64,000 bases of DNA from Synaphobranchus kaupii (Eukaryota > Chordata > Actinopteri > Anguilliformes > Synaphobranchidae), in the NCBI GenBank assembly GCA_029718625.1, contig CM056380.1, positions 45,601,413-45,665,412 of the forward strand. The letters are read 5' to 3'. The position numbers and the translations under genes are program-made. Shown here piece by piece: positions 1-9,620 of this stretch (position 1 is the stretch's first letter; the number at the start of each line of letters is the position of its first letter). Below the pieces are notes generated by a model that did no database searches, was not told the DNA's origin, and saw only the letters and a program-made list of their open reading frames with translations.

Positions 1-1130
1 TGCCAGTTGGCCGTTGCCATAGACGCGGGGTCAGGGGCGGGGGAGGAATATAAACAGTACAGTGTTTGGGGAAGAAAGAGCCACGAATGAGGGACAGTGT
101 GAGGGAAGGAGAATTGGCAAGGGAGACGTGTGATTGGGTGAGCGAGGATGAGAAGGGGCGCCTCCCACCTCCTGCTCCCAGGTCCTTCTTGTTTTCAGCA
201 GGTGTAAAGGGGGGGGGGGGGGGGGGGTGTCACACAAGTGACACACAGGCGCCTTTTTGTCCCACAAAAAGGGATAGTAATCCTAGCCAGGGCTCAATGC
301 TTGGCATTCCTACGGGGGGATAGAGATGGGCATGGCCACGAGATATCCCACCCACCACCTCTCCTTCAGCAGAAGGCTAGAGCTCAGATAGAGGGGCAGC
401 AGTCTCCCATGTACTCTAGCTGAACTCTTCATACTGAAGTTGGTTCATTCATGTTGATTTTGGCATATTGTACTGAAAGCAGATTGTCAGACAGTTACTC
501 CCAACAGGTTTAATAGCGGTCTCCTATCTGCAAAGTGATAATGGCATTTGCTCGAGTTGCTGATTAAATCTTTTTTGGAGTCACGGACTCCATTGTTACT
601 GATTATCTCCTGGAATCTCTTACCTTTTGACAGAGGCAGACACCACAGTACAAAGTTCACCAAAGAGCAGGAAGACTCACTTGGCCTGAGAGAGAAAACA
701 ATAGTTTGTGCCAGATACATAGATGGAGACTTGTGTAGCATTGGAAAAAAGGCTTGTGCTGACAGATGTTGCCATAAAATGATGAAGCAGCCGCAATTTA
801 CCCCCAACACACAGACACACACACACACACACACACACACAGATGCCACCAAGTGCTGTCTCTCCAGTATCACTTATTATTTCATGCAGTATTGGGTCTC
901 ATTCTAGAAAACGCCATTCTGAAGAGTTTAATTCTATATTTACAATGAGAATAGGTTCTTTACCCCACATTACATACGAGTGCATCCTGATCCTTAGTCT
1001 TATAACTGCAATGTAATATTTGGATAAAACGCTGTTATAAAAGTTTAATTTGGCGCTTCAGATGATGTTATGTCATGCTTTCCGGTGTTGAAGCTAATTC
1101 TGCGGTTTCCTCTCCTCCGCCGATTTCCAG
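1..1130 (+). other. SLC3A1 intron (3' portion)
   Basis: Non-coding sequence before the first visible SLC3A1 exon. It holds a 19-base poly-G run (209-227) and a (CA)n microsatellite (about 815-840). Open frames here are short or repeat-derived, and no exon of the family was recognised. Confidence 0.8.
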
Positions 1131-1250
1131 GACATCATTCGGTTCTGGCTGGACAAGGGCGTGGACGGGTTTCGCATGGATGCCGTGAAGCACCTCCTGG
1201 AGGCCAAACACCTGAGAGACGAGCCCCAGGTGGACCCAAACAAGCCCCCG
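1131..1250 (+). CDS. slc3a1: SLC3A1 exon A (barrel, GH13 region II)
   Basis: The exon follows ATTTCCAG and ends before GTAAGA. It is phase 0 at both ends, 40 codons. It encodes [20 protein letters not shown] and continues to DPNKPP, matching the GFRxDAVK segment of rBAT. The Asp in MDAVKH is the position of the GH13 nucleophile. Confidence 0.95.
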
Positions 1251-4200
1251 GTAAGATAAGGCACGCATCCTCCCTTCAGTCACACAAACAGGGGCCTGTG
1301 AGGTACAGCGTCCAACTAAAATCACTGGACCTGGGTGTGCACTGCACTGCAGTGGTCATGTACATATTGATGTTTATTTACTTAACGTTAACAGTCTCTC
1401 TCAGGGGCCACCCAGCAGACCTGTGAATGCCATTTTAAAGGACCTTATGATTTTATAATTATCTGCATGTGTAACAAAGGTTGAGAATCAACGATTGAAC
1501 ATTTATGTAAAGCTTAAGTTGGCAACAATTGAACATTTACTCATCAGTTAGGCACAATGCTTTCGCCGTATTGGCTGAAATGGATTCCTATATGGGAATT
1601 TGGGGGATGGGACTAGATTTAGCTGTAAATTACACTGGAACTAAACCATCACTCTGCTGCCAGATATGCAGTAGATATGGATGGATAACTTGAAGGGTTT
1701 CTTCTTTTTCTCCTCAAATTTTAAAAATGATTACTTTATTCTACATTATGTTAAACTGTCCAATATTTTCTGATGCCCGAAAATGGGGGGGACTATGTAC
1801 AAAAGGTTCTATAATTTCTAAACAGTTCATCCGATATGGATGAAAATACCCTCAAATTAAAGCTGACAGTCTGCACTTTAGCCTCAAACTAATCTGCTGC
1901 CAGATATGATATACTCTATGGAAAAATAAGTCAGGAGAAGAAACCCTTCAAGTTATCCATCCATATCTACTGTATTTCTGGCAGCAGAGTGATGGTTTAA
2001 GGCTTGTTTGATACGTCAGACCCTTGATGACTTAGAGCCATTTAGCCAACCATGTGTTCCATACTGTTGCAGTATAATTTACAGCTAAATCTAGTCCCAC
2101 CCCCCAATTCCCATAGAGATCCATTCAAATGGAGTCGTTATAGTATCGCTTGTAAGAGTACCTGAAAATAAGATATCAGGAGTCTTTCGATGGTGTTGGG
2201 TCACAGGCATCAGGAAGTCATGACATGCAAAGGATATGTAACCAAAGATTAAATATGATAACTTTATTAAAATTTATGTTAATTTGTCCAATTACTTTTG
2301 GTCCTCTAAAATGGGGAGGACTATGTATAGAAATGGCGACAATTGCTGCACTGTTCACCCGATATGGACGTAAAACCCTCAAATTTAAGATGAAAGTCTG
2401 CACTTTAACCGCATAGTCACTGTTCCATTTCAAATGCAATGTGCTGGATACAGAGCCAAAACAACAAAAATTGTGTCACTGTCCAAATACCTATGGACCT
2501 GACTGTATGTATATACAGTGCATCCGGAAAGTATTCACAGCGCTTCACTTTTTCCACATTTTGTTCTGTTACAGCCTTATTCCAAAATTGATTAAATTGA
2601 GATTTTTGCAAATTTATTAAAAATAAAAAAATAAAGAATCACATGTACATAAGTATTCACAGCCTTTGCCATGAAGCTCATAATTGAGCTCAGGTGCATC
2701 CTGTTTCCACTGATCATCCTTGAGATGTTTCTACAGCTTAATTGGAGTCCACCTGTGGTAAATTCAGTTGATTGGACATGATTTGGAAAGGCACACACCT
2801 GTCTATATAAGGTCCCACAGTTGACAGTGCATGTCAGAGCACAAACCAAGCATGAAGTCAAAGGAATTGTCTGTAGACCTCCGAGACAGGATTGTCTCGA
2901 GGCACAAATCTGGGGAAGGGTACAGAAAAATTTCTGCTGCTTTGAAGGTCCCAATGAGCACAGTGGCCTCCATCATCCGTAAATGGAAGAAGTTCGGAAC
3001 CACCAGGACTCTTCCTAGAGCTGGCCGGCCATCTAAACTGAGCGATCGGGGGAGAAGGGCCTTAGTCAGGGAGGTGACCAAGAACCCGATGGTCACTCTG
3101 TCAGAGCTCCAGCGTTCCTCTGTGGAGAGAGGAGAACCTTCCAGAAGGACAACCATCTCTGCAGCAATCCACCAATCAGGCCTGTATGGTAGAGTGGCCA
3201 GATGGAAGCCACTCCTTAGTAAAAGGCACATGGCAACCCGCCTGGAGTTTGCCAAAAGGCACCTGAAGGACTCTCAGACCATGAGAAACAAAATTCTCTG
3301 GTCTGTTGAGACAAAGATTGAACTCTTTGGCGTGAATGCCAGGCGTCATGTTTGGAGGAAACCAGGCACCGCTCATCACCTGGCCAATACCATCCCTACA
3401 GTGAAGCATGGTGGTGGCAGCATAATGCTGTGGGGATGTTTTTCAGCGGCAGGAACTGGGAGACTAGTCAGGATAGAGGGAAGGATGAATGTAGCAATGT
3501 ACAGAGACATCCTGGATGAAAACCTGCTCCAGAGCGCTCTTGACCTCAGACTGGGGCGACGGTTCATCTTTCAGCAGGACAACGACCCTAAGCACACAGC
3601 CAAGATATCAAAGGAGTGGCTTCAGGACAACTCTGTGAATGTCCTTGAGTGGCCCAGCCAGAGCCCAGACTTGAATCCGATTGAACATCTCTGGAGAGAT
3701 CTGAAAATGGCTGTGCACCGACGCTTCCCATCCAACCTGATGGAGCTTGAGAGGTGCTGCAAAGAGGAATGGGCGAAACTGCCCAAAGATAGGTGTGCCA
3801 AGCTTGTGGCATCATATTCAAACAGACTTGAGGCTGTAATTGCTGCCAAAGGTGCATCAACAAAGTATTGAGCAAAGGCTGTGAATACTTATGTACATGT
3901 GATTTTTAATTTTTTTATTTTTAATAAATTTGCAAAAATCTCAAAAACTTTTTTCACATTGTCATTATGGGGTGTTGTGTGTAGAATTTTGAGGGAAAAA
4001 ATGAATTTAATCAATTTTGGAATAAGGCTGTAACAGAAAAAAATGTGGAAAAAGTGAAGCGCTGTGAATACTTTCCGGATGCACTGTATATATATACTAT
4101 ATACAGTCAAGCCGGAAACTCTGCACACCCCTTTCACCTTCTTCGCGTTTTATTACGTTACAGACTTATACTACAATAGATTGAGTTCATTTTTTGCCTC

Positions 4201-7200
4201 AAACATCTACACACAATAGCCAATAATGACGAAGTGAAAACAGGTTTTTAGAAAATATGCAATTTTATTTTACTGACAAAAATAGGTTATTTAGGGGTTA
4301 CATATCTGTACACACCCTTAGCCTAATACTTGGTTGCTGCACCTTTGGCAGCGATTACAGCTTCAAGGCGTCTTGGGAAAGAAGCTACGAGCTTGGCACA
4401 CTTGTTTCTGGACATTTTTGCCCATTCCTCTTGGCATATCCTTGCAAGCTCCGTCAGGTTGGATGGGGAGCGTCGGTACACAGCCATTTTCAGCTCTTTC
4501 CACAGATGTACAATTGGATTCAGGTCTGGGCTCTGGCTGGGCCACTCAAGGACATGCACAGACTTTCTCCGAAGCCACTCCTTTGTTCTCTTGGCTGTGT
4601 GCTTCGGGTCGTTGTCATGTTGGAAGGTAAACCTTCGCCCCAGTCTGAGGTCCAGAGCGCTCTGGAGCAGGTTTTCTTCAAGGATCTCGGTGTACTTAAC
4701 TGCATTCATCTTTCCCTCTATCAGGACTAGTCGCCCCGTTCCCGCTGCTGAAAAACATCCCCACATCATGATGCTGCCACCGCCATGCTTCACTGTAGGG
4801 ATGGTATTAGCCAGGTGATGAGCGGTGCCTGGTTTCCTCCAGACGTGACGCTTGGTATTCAGGCCAAAAAGTTCAATTTTGGTTTCATCAGACCAGAGAA
4901 TCTTGATTCTCATGGTTTGAGAGTCCTCTAGGTGCCTTTTGGCAAACTCAAAGCGGGCTGTGATGTGCCTTTTACTAAGGAGGGGCTTCCGTCTGGCCAC
5001 TCTACCATAAAGGCCTGATTGGTGGACTGCTGCCTGGATAGTTGATCTTCTGAAAGGTTCTCCAATCTCCACAAGGATAAGCTGGAGCTCTGTCAGAGTG
5101 ACCCTCGGGTTCCTGCTCACCTCCCTGGCCAAGGTCCGTCTTCCCCGATTGCTCAGTTTGGCCGGGCGGCCAGGTCTAGGAAGATTCTTGGTGGTTCCAA
5201 ACTTCTTCCATTTACGAATGATGGTGGCCACTGTGCTCTTTGGGACCTGTAAAGCTGCAGAGATTTTTCCGTACCCTTCTCCAGATCTATGCCTTGACAC
5301 AATCCTGTTTCTGAGGTCTGCAGATAATTCCTTTGACCCCATGGCTTGGAGTTTGCTCTGACATGCACTGTCAACTGTGGGACCTTATATAGGCAGGTGT
5401 TGGCAATCCCCAATCATGTCCAATCAATTGAATTTATCACAGGTGGACTCCAATTAAGTTGTAGAAACATCTCAAGCAGTATCAGTGGAAACAAAATGCA
5501 CCTCAGCTCACTTTTGGGTGTCATATCAAAGGGTGTGCACACTTGTGTACATATGATATTTTACATTTTGATTTTTTAATATTTAGCTGTAAATTATGCT
5601 GGAACAGTATGGAATACATGGTTGGTAAAATGGCTGTAAATCAACAAGGGTCTGAGGTATCAAACAAGCCTTAAACAATCACTCTGCTGCCAGATATGCA
5701 GTAGATATGGATGGATCACTTTAAGGGTTGTTTCTCCTGACAAATTTTCCTATTGAACTCTATGGAAAAATAAGTCAGGAGAAGAAACCCTTCAAGTTAT
5801 TCATCCATATCTACTGCATATCTGGCAACAGAGTGATGGATTAAAGCTTGTTTGATACGTCAGACCCTTGATGACTTACAGCCATTTAGCCAACCATGTG
5901 TTCCATACTGTTCCAGTGTAATTTACAGCTAAATCTAGACCCACCCCCCAATTCCCATAGAGATCCATTCAAATGCAGAGATGTTATAGTATCGCTTGTA
6001 AGAGTACCAGAAAATAAGATATCAAGAGTCTTTTGATGTTGTTGGGTCATGGCATGCAAAGGATATGTGACCAAATATTAAAAATTATTACTTTATTCTA
6101 TATATAAATGCAGGGGTGCCAATAATTGTGGCCAATGTGGTTTTGTTAAAAATAATTATTTCTTGATGTGGGATTTTTTTTTCTCATAATAAATTAACGT
6201 CAATTAAAGGTTGGATTCTTCTTGTTTTTTTCAGTGTGAGATTAAGCTAATTCACCAAACGGTGAATCTTTTATAACCCTTTTTGCTCATCTTTACAGGG
6301 GGTGCCAATAATAGTGGCCGCGACTGTATATATATATGTGTTGATTGGGGGAGGGGGACACTTAAGGGAAAAGGTAGAGCTTACTTTATTTCTGTTAGAG
6401 TTTTCATTTCAAGTCATTATAAACCAGCCCATGTGATCAGGGGTAGTTACTGACTGGCTCCAAAGTGTTCAGCTGAAGGAGCAAATTCCTCCCAGAGGGA
6501 AGGGGTGTAGCTCCACGTCTTTCGCTAGACAGGCTGTCCCCTCACAGGAAAGGGATTATTGGGGCTGTATTTCTCAGGATTTAGTAGTGGAATTTCTGAG
6601 TAGCCTAATCCTGAGCCATTGCATCCCGCCGAGTGACCGTGAGTCTGCAAGAGAGCCGGTGGGGGAAAAAGACCGCACTCTCACACCCCTCTTCCTTCTC
6701 TTTCCTCAGGAGAGTGTGAATTCAGAGTTTGACCTGTACCATGACCACACCACCTCCCAGCTAGGCCTGCACGACATCCTGCGAGACTGGAGGGTGGAGA
6801 TGGACAAGTACAGCAGAGAGCCGGGACGTCACAGGTAAATATTTAGATATTTTAACCTCTTTAGACACCCAGTGAAATTCCGGAGTTCCTGGAGTCTATT
6901 GCCTCTGTTGTCTGTTGTCCCATGCACAAAATTCTTGATAAAAATTATTTCATGTACGTTTTGGCTGAAAATTTTCTAGTGTCTGGTGGAGCTGTGGAGG
7001 AGGAGTGTGTTACAATTTGAACAACATCTAAAGAATTGAAGTATTTCGAAAACTTAATTGACCCAGGTCTGAACTCTTGTAATCTAGACTCAGTTCTCTA
7101 TTTATCCTCCTCCCTTGTCTTTGTTCCCGTGTGTATCTCCCACATGGAACTCTTTCAGGTTCATGGTGACTGAGTCCTATGACTACGAGGAGATCGAGAA

Positions 7201-9216
7201 GACCATGATGTACTATGGGACGGAAATCGTCAAAGAAAGCGACTTCCCCTTCAACTTTTATCTCCTCGACCTACCCAAACGCCTGTCAGGAGGCGGCGCC
7301 TTCGACCTGGTCAACCTGTGGATGACTAACATGCCCAAGGGCAAGTGGGCAAACTGGGTGGTAGGTGATCAACATTACAACCAGCAAGAAGGTCCACCTG
7401 CCTTTCAGTGTGAATTGATTTACTGTAAAACTTCTATTAATGGTGTCCAGCATTTGTTTGTCTTTCAACAAATTGCTTGCATTGCAATCCATTAGATACA
7501 TGGTCCTGCAGGCAATTAAGCTGTTATTACAGACCACTGTATATGTGCATCTAATAGAAGGGTTCCAGTAAGCAGTATGATGACTTCAGCATTGGACATT
7601 GTGAGTTGGGTATAAAGGAACGATTGATTACATCATGGCGGCTCTTTGTTCAGGTGGGGAACCACGACAAACCCCGCATCTCCTCCAGCACGGGGAAGGA
7701 GTATACGCGTGTCATCAACATGCTGCTGCTCACGCTCCCCGGCACACCCACCACGTACTACGGAGAGGAGATCGGTATGGAGAATGTGAACGTGACCGAG
7801 ATCCAGGACCCGTTCGGCAAGTTCAACCCGGTGGGTGTCCTTCCCTCAGCCCGCAGGAACATGCTGTGGACCCGCCCGCTCAACGTCAAACCCCGCCTCC
7901 ATCACTTAACCTCTGACCCCCCCCCCCCTTCTCTTAGAATGCAAGCAGGGACCCCCAGAGGTCCCCCATGCAGTGGAGCGGAGAGCAGTATGCTGGGTTC
8001 AGCAAGAACGAGACCTGGCTTCCCATCCACCCGGACCACGCCACTGTCAATGTAGAGGTGCGGAGGATGGGCGGGGCTGAAAATAACACGCATACCAGAA
8101 GGAGCAGGCACTTCTGTACCTGAAGGGCTGGTGTATATGCAAGTTTACAAACAATTATCCTTGTCTAATCAGCTAACTGGCTATACTCAGCAATACTGCT
8201 GTCATTCATAAGCTTATGAGTGAATATAAGTGAAGTGCCAGATCATCTAAATCAGGGATCTCAAACTCAAATCCTGGAGGGCCGCTGTGTCTGCTGGTTT
8301 TCGATGTGTTCCTGCTGGTTTTCGAAGTGTTTAATTTAAGTCATTGATTGGCTAAAGAGTCTGCACACCTTGTTTCCAAGGCCTAAATTGGCTGCTGATT
8401 GAAAGGAAATCACAAAAACCAGCAGACACAGCGGCCCTCCAGGACTGGAGTTTGAGATCCCTGATCTAAATGATTAGGCTCATTAAATAATTAAGAGAAC
8501 AGATACATCCCTCCACACTTAGTGGCATCATTTTATTTGACTATATACAGTACATACACACACATACATAGATATGAAAATATTTTGCAGTAAAGAAATT
8601 GTATATTTATAACGTTACTACTAATTCACTATATAAATAATGTAGTGAAAGTCCTCCTACTTTTGCTGTTGTGTGTCCTGAGGTACAGTGCAATATGCCC
8701 ATGGTAAATGCACTGTAGTCAAATGCAGGTTGCTGGTAAGGTGCTGTGTTACAGTGTGAGGGGAGCTGACATTGAGCGGTATCTCCCCAGTTTCAGAAGA
8801 ATGAGAGCGGGTCGGTCCTGGAGCAGTACCGAGCCCTGAGTCTCCTCCGGCAGGCGGAGCTGGCTCTGCACCGGGGCTGGGCGTGCTTTGTGCATCGAGA
8901 CGCCGACGTCTTCGCCTTCGCGCGGGAGCTCGATGGCCTGTCCCAAGCCTTCCTCGTGGTGCTGAATTTCGGGGGCAAGGCGCTGACGGATCTCTCAGGG
9001 GTGCCCGAGCTGCCGGACGAGCTGACGGTGCGCGTTGGCACCAGGGGCAGGGAAGGGGAGCGCCTGCAGAAAGCCCAAATCGAGACGTGGCCCGGGGAGG
9101 GGCTGGTGTTGGAGTACTCCTCCTCTGTGAGGCTCAACCCTGGACATGCCTCCAGCTGCTTTATCGCAGAGAAGGCATGCTACCTGAGCGCACTGGACAT
9201 CCTGTATAAGTGCTGA
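1131..9216 (+). CDS. slc3a1: SLC3A1 (rBAT), 3' part of gene: six exons encoding the last 389 residues
   Basis: rBAT is a type II membrane glycoprotein. Its partner is the light chain SLC7A9, with which it forms the b(0,+) exchanger for cystine and dibasic amino acids at apical membranes of kidney and gut. Six exons (1131-1250, 6710-6834, 7159-7360, 7654-7830, 7938-8057, 8791-9216) join in frame to 390 codons including the stop. The encoded part is the second half of the GH13-like TIM barrel ([39 protein letters not shown]) plus the C-terminal beta domain. The end, CFIAEKACY...ILYKC, matches the cysteine-rich end of human rBAT as I recall it. The N-terminus, membrane segment and first half of the barrel lie upstream of the window. 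It is convergent with PREPL. The ortholog call is firm. Confidence 0.95.
1567..2507. mobile_element. Palindromic non-autonomous DNA element, copy 1 (type A 3' end)
   Basis: A large imperfect inverted repeat spans 1567-2130. The left arm (GATGGGACTAGATTTAGC..., CTGCTGCCAGATATG...) is the complement of the right arm (CTGGCAGCAGAGTG..., AGCTAAATCTAGTCCCACC). A 3' module follows and ends in CTATGGACCTGACTGTA at 2507, beside the TA-rich target of the next element. The palindrome is interrupted at about 1715-1890 by a second piece of the same type A 3' module (AATGGGGGGGACTATGTA...), so the copy is itself nested. The Tc1-like class is inferred from the CTGTA tip. Confidence 0.65.
2516..4086 (+). 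mobile_element. Tc1 transposon 1, full length with IR/DR-type inverted repeats
   Basis: The ends are CAGTGCATCCGGAAAGTATT and its complement, flanked by TA duplications (2514-2515 and 4087-4088). Each end carries two copies of GTATTCACAGC (outer near 2532, inner near 2655, mirrored on the right), the IR/DR layout of Sleeping Beauty-like elements. The right repeat is about 200 bp. The left lacks a stretch of about 55 bp present on the right (CTCAAAATTCTACACAC region). One uninterrupted transposase frame lies inside. Confidence 0.93.
2831..3871 (+). CDS. Tc1 transposase (346 aa), uninterrupted but lacking the first catalytic Asp
   Basis: A cut-and-paste DDE transposase of usual Tc1 length. Residues about 10-60 form the first helix-turn-helix ([20 protein letters not shown]). 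A GRPR-like hook (RAGRPSKLS) is near 65, a second HTH follows, then the DD34E catalytic domain. The second Asp is D250 (QQDNDPKH) and the Glu is E285 (NPIEHLW). These are 35 residues apart, and the first Asp should sit 91 residues upstream at 159. There the sequence reads WSVETK rather than WSDETK (codon GTT at 3305-3307), so catalysis should be lost. The start at 2831 gives the full N-terminus. No frameshift or stop is present, so the insertion is young or recently mutated. Confidence 0.92.
   Translation: MSEHKPSMKSKELSVDLRDRIVSRHKSGEGYRKISAALKVPMSTVASIIRKWKKFGTTRTLPRAGRPSKLSDRGRRALVREVTKNPMVTLSELQRSSVERGEPSRRTTISAAIHQSGLYGRVARWKPLLSKRHMATRLEFAKRHLKDSQTMRNKILWSVETKIELFGVNARRHVWRKPGTAHHLANTIPTVKHGGGSIMLWGCFSAAGTGRLVRIEGRMNVAMYRDILDENLLQSALDLRLGRRFIFQQDNDPKHTAKISKEWLQDNSVNVLEWPSQSPDLNPIEHLWRDLKMAVHRRFPSNLMELERCCKEEWAKLPKDRCAKLVASYSNRLEAVIAAKGASTKY
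4104..5580 (-). mobile_element. Tc1 transposon 2 (different family), right end truncated
   Basis: The left terminus, CAGTCAAGCCGGAAACTCTG, begins after TA at 4102-4103. An inner repeat with the same GCACACC core is near 4310. On the other side the inner repeat (GGGTGTGCACACTTGTGTAC, about 5531-5550) is present, but the outer terminal repeat is missing. The sequence passes directly into the palindromic element at about 5581. The transposase gene is on the - strand, divergent in sequence from transposon 1 but clearly related. Confidence 0.88.
4323..5342 (-). CDS. Tc1 transposase (339 aa), uninterrupted but lacking the catalytic Glu
   Basis: Same architecture as the neighbouring element: N-terminal HTH ([20 protein letters not shown]), hook (RPGRPAKLS), second HTH, DDE domain. 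D152 (WSDETK) and D243 (QHDNDPKH) are intact with the expected 91-residue spacing. The Glu expected 35 residues later is Val278 (NPIVHLW, codon at 4511-4509 on the - strand), a single A-to-T change from GAA. The frame is otherwise open for the full family length. With its outer right repeat also missing, the element should be immobile. Confidence 0.92.
   Translation of the reverse strand: MGSKELSADLRNRIVSRHRSGEGYGKISAALQVPKSTVATIIRKWKKFGTTKNLPRPGRPAKLSNRGRRTLAREVSRNPRVTLTELQLILVEIGEPFRRSTIQAAVHQSGLYGRVARRKPLLSKRHITARFEFAKRHLEDSQTMRIKILWSDETKIELFGLNTKRHVWRKPGTAHHLANTIPTVKHGGGSIMMWGCFSAAGTGRLVLIEGKMNAVKYTEILEENLLQSALDLRLGRRFTFQHDNDPKHTAKRTKEWLRRKSVHVLEWPSQSPDLNPIVHLWKELKMAVYRRSPSNLTELARICQEEWAKMSRNKCAKLVASFPRRLEAVIAAKGAATKY
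5581..6328. mobile_element. Palindromic non-autonomous DNA element, copy 2 (type B 3' end)
   Basis: Inverted repeat 5581-5932, with arms of about 165 bp around a short loop (CTATTGAACTCTATGG). The left arm holds CTGCTGCCAGATATGCAGTA and the right arm its complement with a few changes. Downstream the shared middle section (GTAAGAGTACCAGAAAATAA) leads into a different 3' module, GGGTGCCAATAATTGTGGCC, repeated as GGTGCCAATAATAGTGGCC before the tip GACTGTA at 6328. It lacks the outer left arm seen in copy 1. The joint with Tc1 transposon 2 is abrupt. Confidence 0.7.
6710..6834 (+). CDS. slc3a1: SLC3A1 exon B
   Basis: The exon follows TTTCCTCAG and ends before GTAAAT. It is 125 bp, phase 0 in and phase 2 out. 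It encodes [20 protein letters not shown] and on to REPGRH, matching the YHDFTTTQVGMHDIVR stretch of mammalian rBAT. The 380 bases between the preceding element (6328) and this exon show nothing recognisable. Confidence 0.94.
7159..7360 (+). CDS. slc3a1: SLC3A1 exon C (GH13 region III)
   Basis: The exon follows TCTTTCAG. The first base completes the Arg codon split from exon B, and it ends in phase 0 before GTAGGT. It encodes [20 protein letters not shown] ... [10 protein letters not shown]. The Glu in VTES occupies the GH13 acid/base position. The alternative end, with GTG GTA read through, is not supported by the phase of the next exon. Confidence 0.94.
7654..7830 (+). CDS. slc3a1: SLC3A1 exon D (GH13 region IV)
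   Basis: The exon follows TTGTTCAG and is 177 bp, phase 0 at both ends. It encodes [20 protein letters not shown] ... [15 protein letters not shown] ... FGKFNP. The NHD triad is complete here, while human rBAT as I recall reads GGPD at this place. Confidence 0.95.
7938..8057 (+). CDS. slc3a1: SLC3A1 exon E
   Basis: The exon follows CTTCTCTTAG and is 120 bp, phase 0. It encodes [20 protein letters not shown] ... HATVNVE. The donor is GTGCGG, weaker than consensus. The join to the next exon (NVE then FQKNES) keeps the human spacing (NVDVQKTQ), which supports the boundary. Confidence 0.9.
8253..8463. mobile_element. hAT-type MITE with intact 8-bp target duplication
   Basis: A 211-bp palindromic element. 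The terminal repeats are CAGGGATCTCAAACT and its complement, extending inward through GGAGGGCCGCTGTGTCTGCT on the left and its complement on the right. The perfect 8-bp duplication ATCTAAAT (8245-8252 and 8464-8471) identifies the hAT superfamily. It lies in the last SLC3A1 intron; the rest of 8058-8790 shows no other feature. Confidence 0.9.
8791..9216 (+). CDS. slc3a1: SLC3A1 last coding exon
   Basis: The exon follows ATCTCCCCAG and runs 142 codons to TGA at 9214-9216. It encodes the C-terminal beta domain: [20 protein letters not shown] ... [20 protein letters not shown] ... [15 protein letters not shown], then CFIAEKACY and ILYKC. The terminal cysteines are positioned like those forming the disulfide loop of mammalian rBAT. 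Confidence 0.96.
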   Translation, partial: FQKNESGSVLEQYRALSLLRQAELALHRGWACFVHRDADVFAFARELDGLSQAFLVVLNFGGKALTDLSGVPELPDELTVRVGTRGREGERLQKAQIETWPGEGLVLEYSSSVRLNPGHASSCFIAEKACYLSALDILYKC

Positions 9217-9315
9217 GTGTTCAGCACTGGAGTGGGGGGCGGGGGTTCTCTAACGTTTGAGTCCCCTGTGTATTTCCGATCAAGTCGTTCCATACGTGTT
9301 GTTCATCTGAATGTT

Positions 9316-9325
9316 TTTAATTAAA
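9316..9325. promoter_or_regulatory. Palindromic poly(A) signal shared by SLC3A1 and PREPL
   Basis: TTTAATTAAA reads ATTAAA on both strands (+ at 9320-9325, - at 9321-9316). It is 104 bases after the SLC3A1 stop and about 240 bases after the PREPL stop on the other strand. No AATAAA was seen closer for either gene. Its use for SLC3A1 is likely; its use for PREPL is inferred. Confidence 0.55.
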
Positions 9326-9560
9326 GATTTTGCACCTTTTCATATTTGGCAGCCTCTCTTTCTTTGAAAATAAGACACATTTTTAGACTTCTCACTTTGG
9401 TGTGTGCGTGCACCCATTTCATCACGGGGACAGACATGCTAGGACGTGTACTTCTGTTCCTCTGTCCGTCCGTCTCTCTGTCCGTCCAACGCATGCTGGG
9501 GAGCACGGCTGTCGTGCGTCTCTGCCAGGGAAGCGCTGCGGTGCTGGTGACATCACCCCT

Positions 9561-9620
9561 CTACCTGCCCCCCATATCCATCCCCAGCTCCCTGTAGAGG
9601 AATGTGAGCTGCCGGGCAGC
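9561..9620 (-). CDS. prepl: PREPL exon 14 (stop)
   Basis: A 60-bp terminal coding exon after [27 protein letters not shown] then TAG. It matches ITAQIKFLYEELGLD of human PREPL. It is too short to show up as an open frame of its own; phase 0 fits exon 13. Confidence 0.88.
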   Translation of the reverse strand, partial: AARQLTFLYRELGMDMGGR

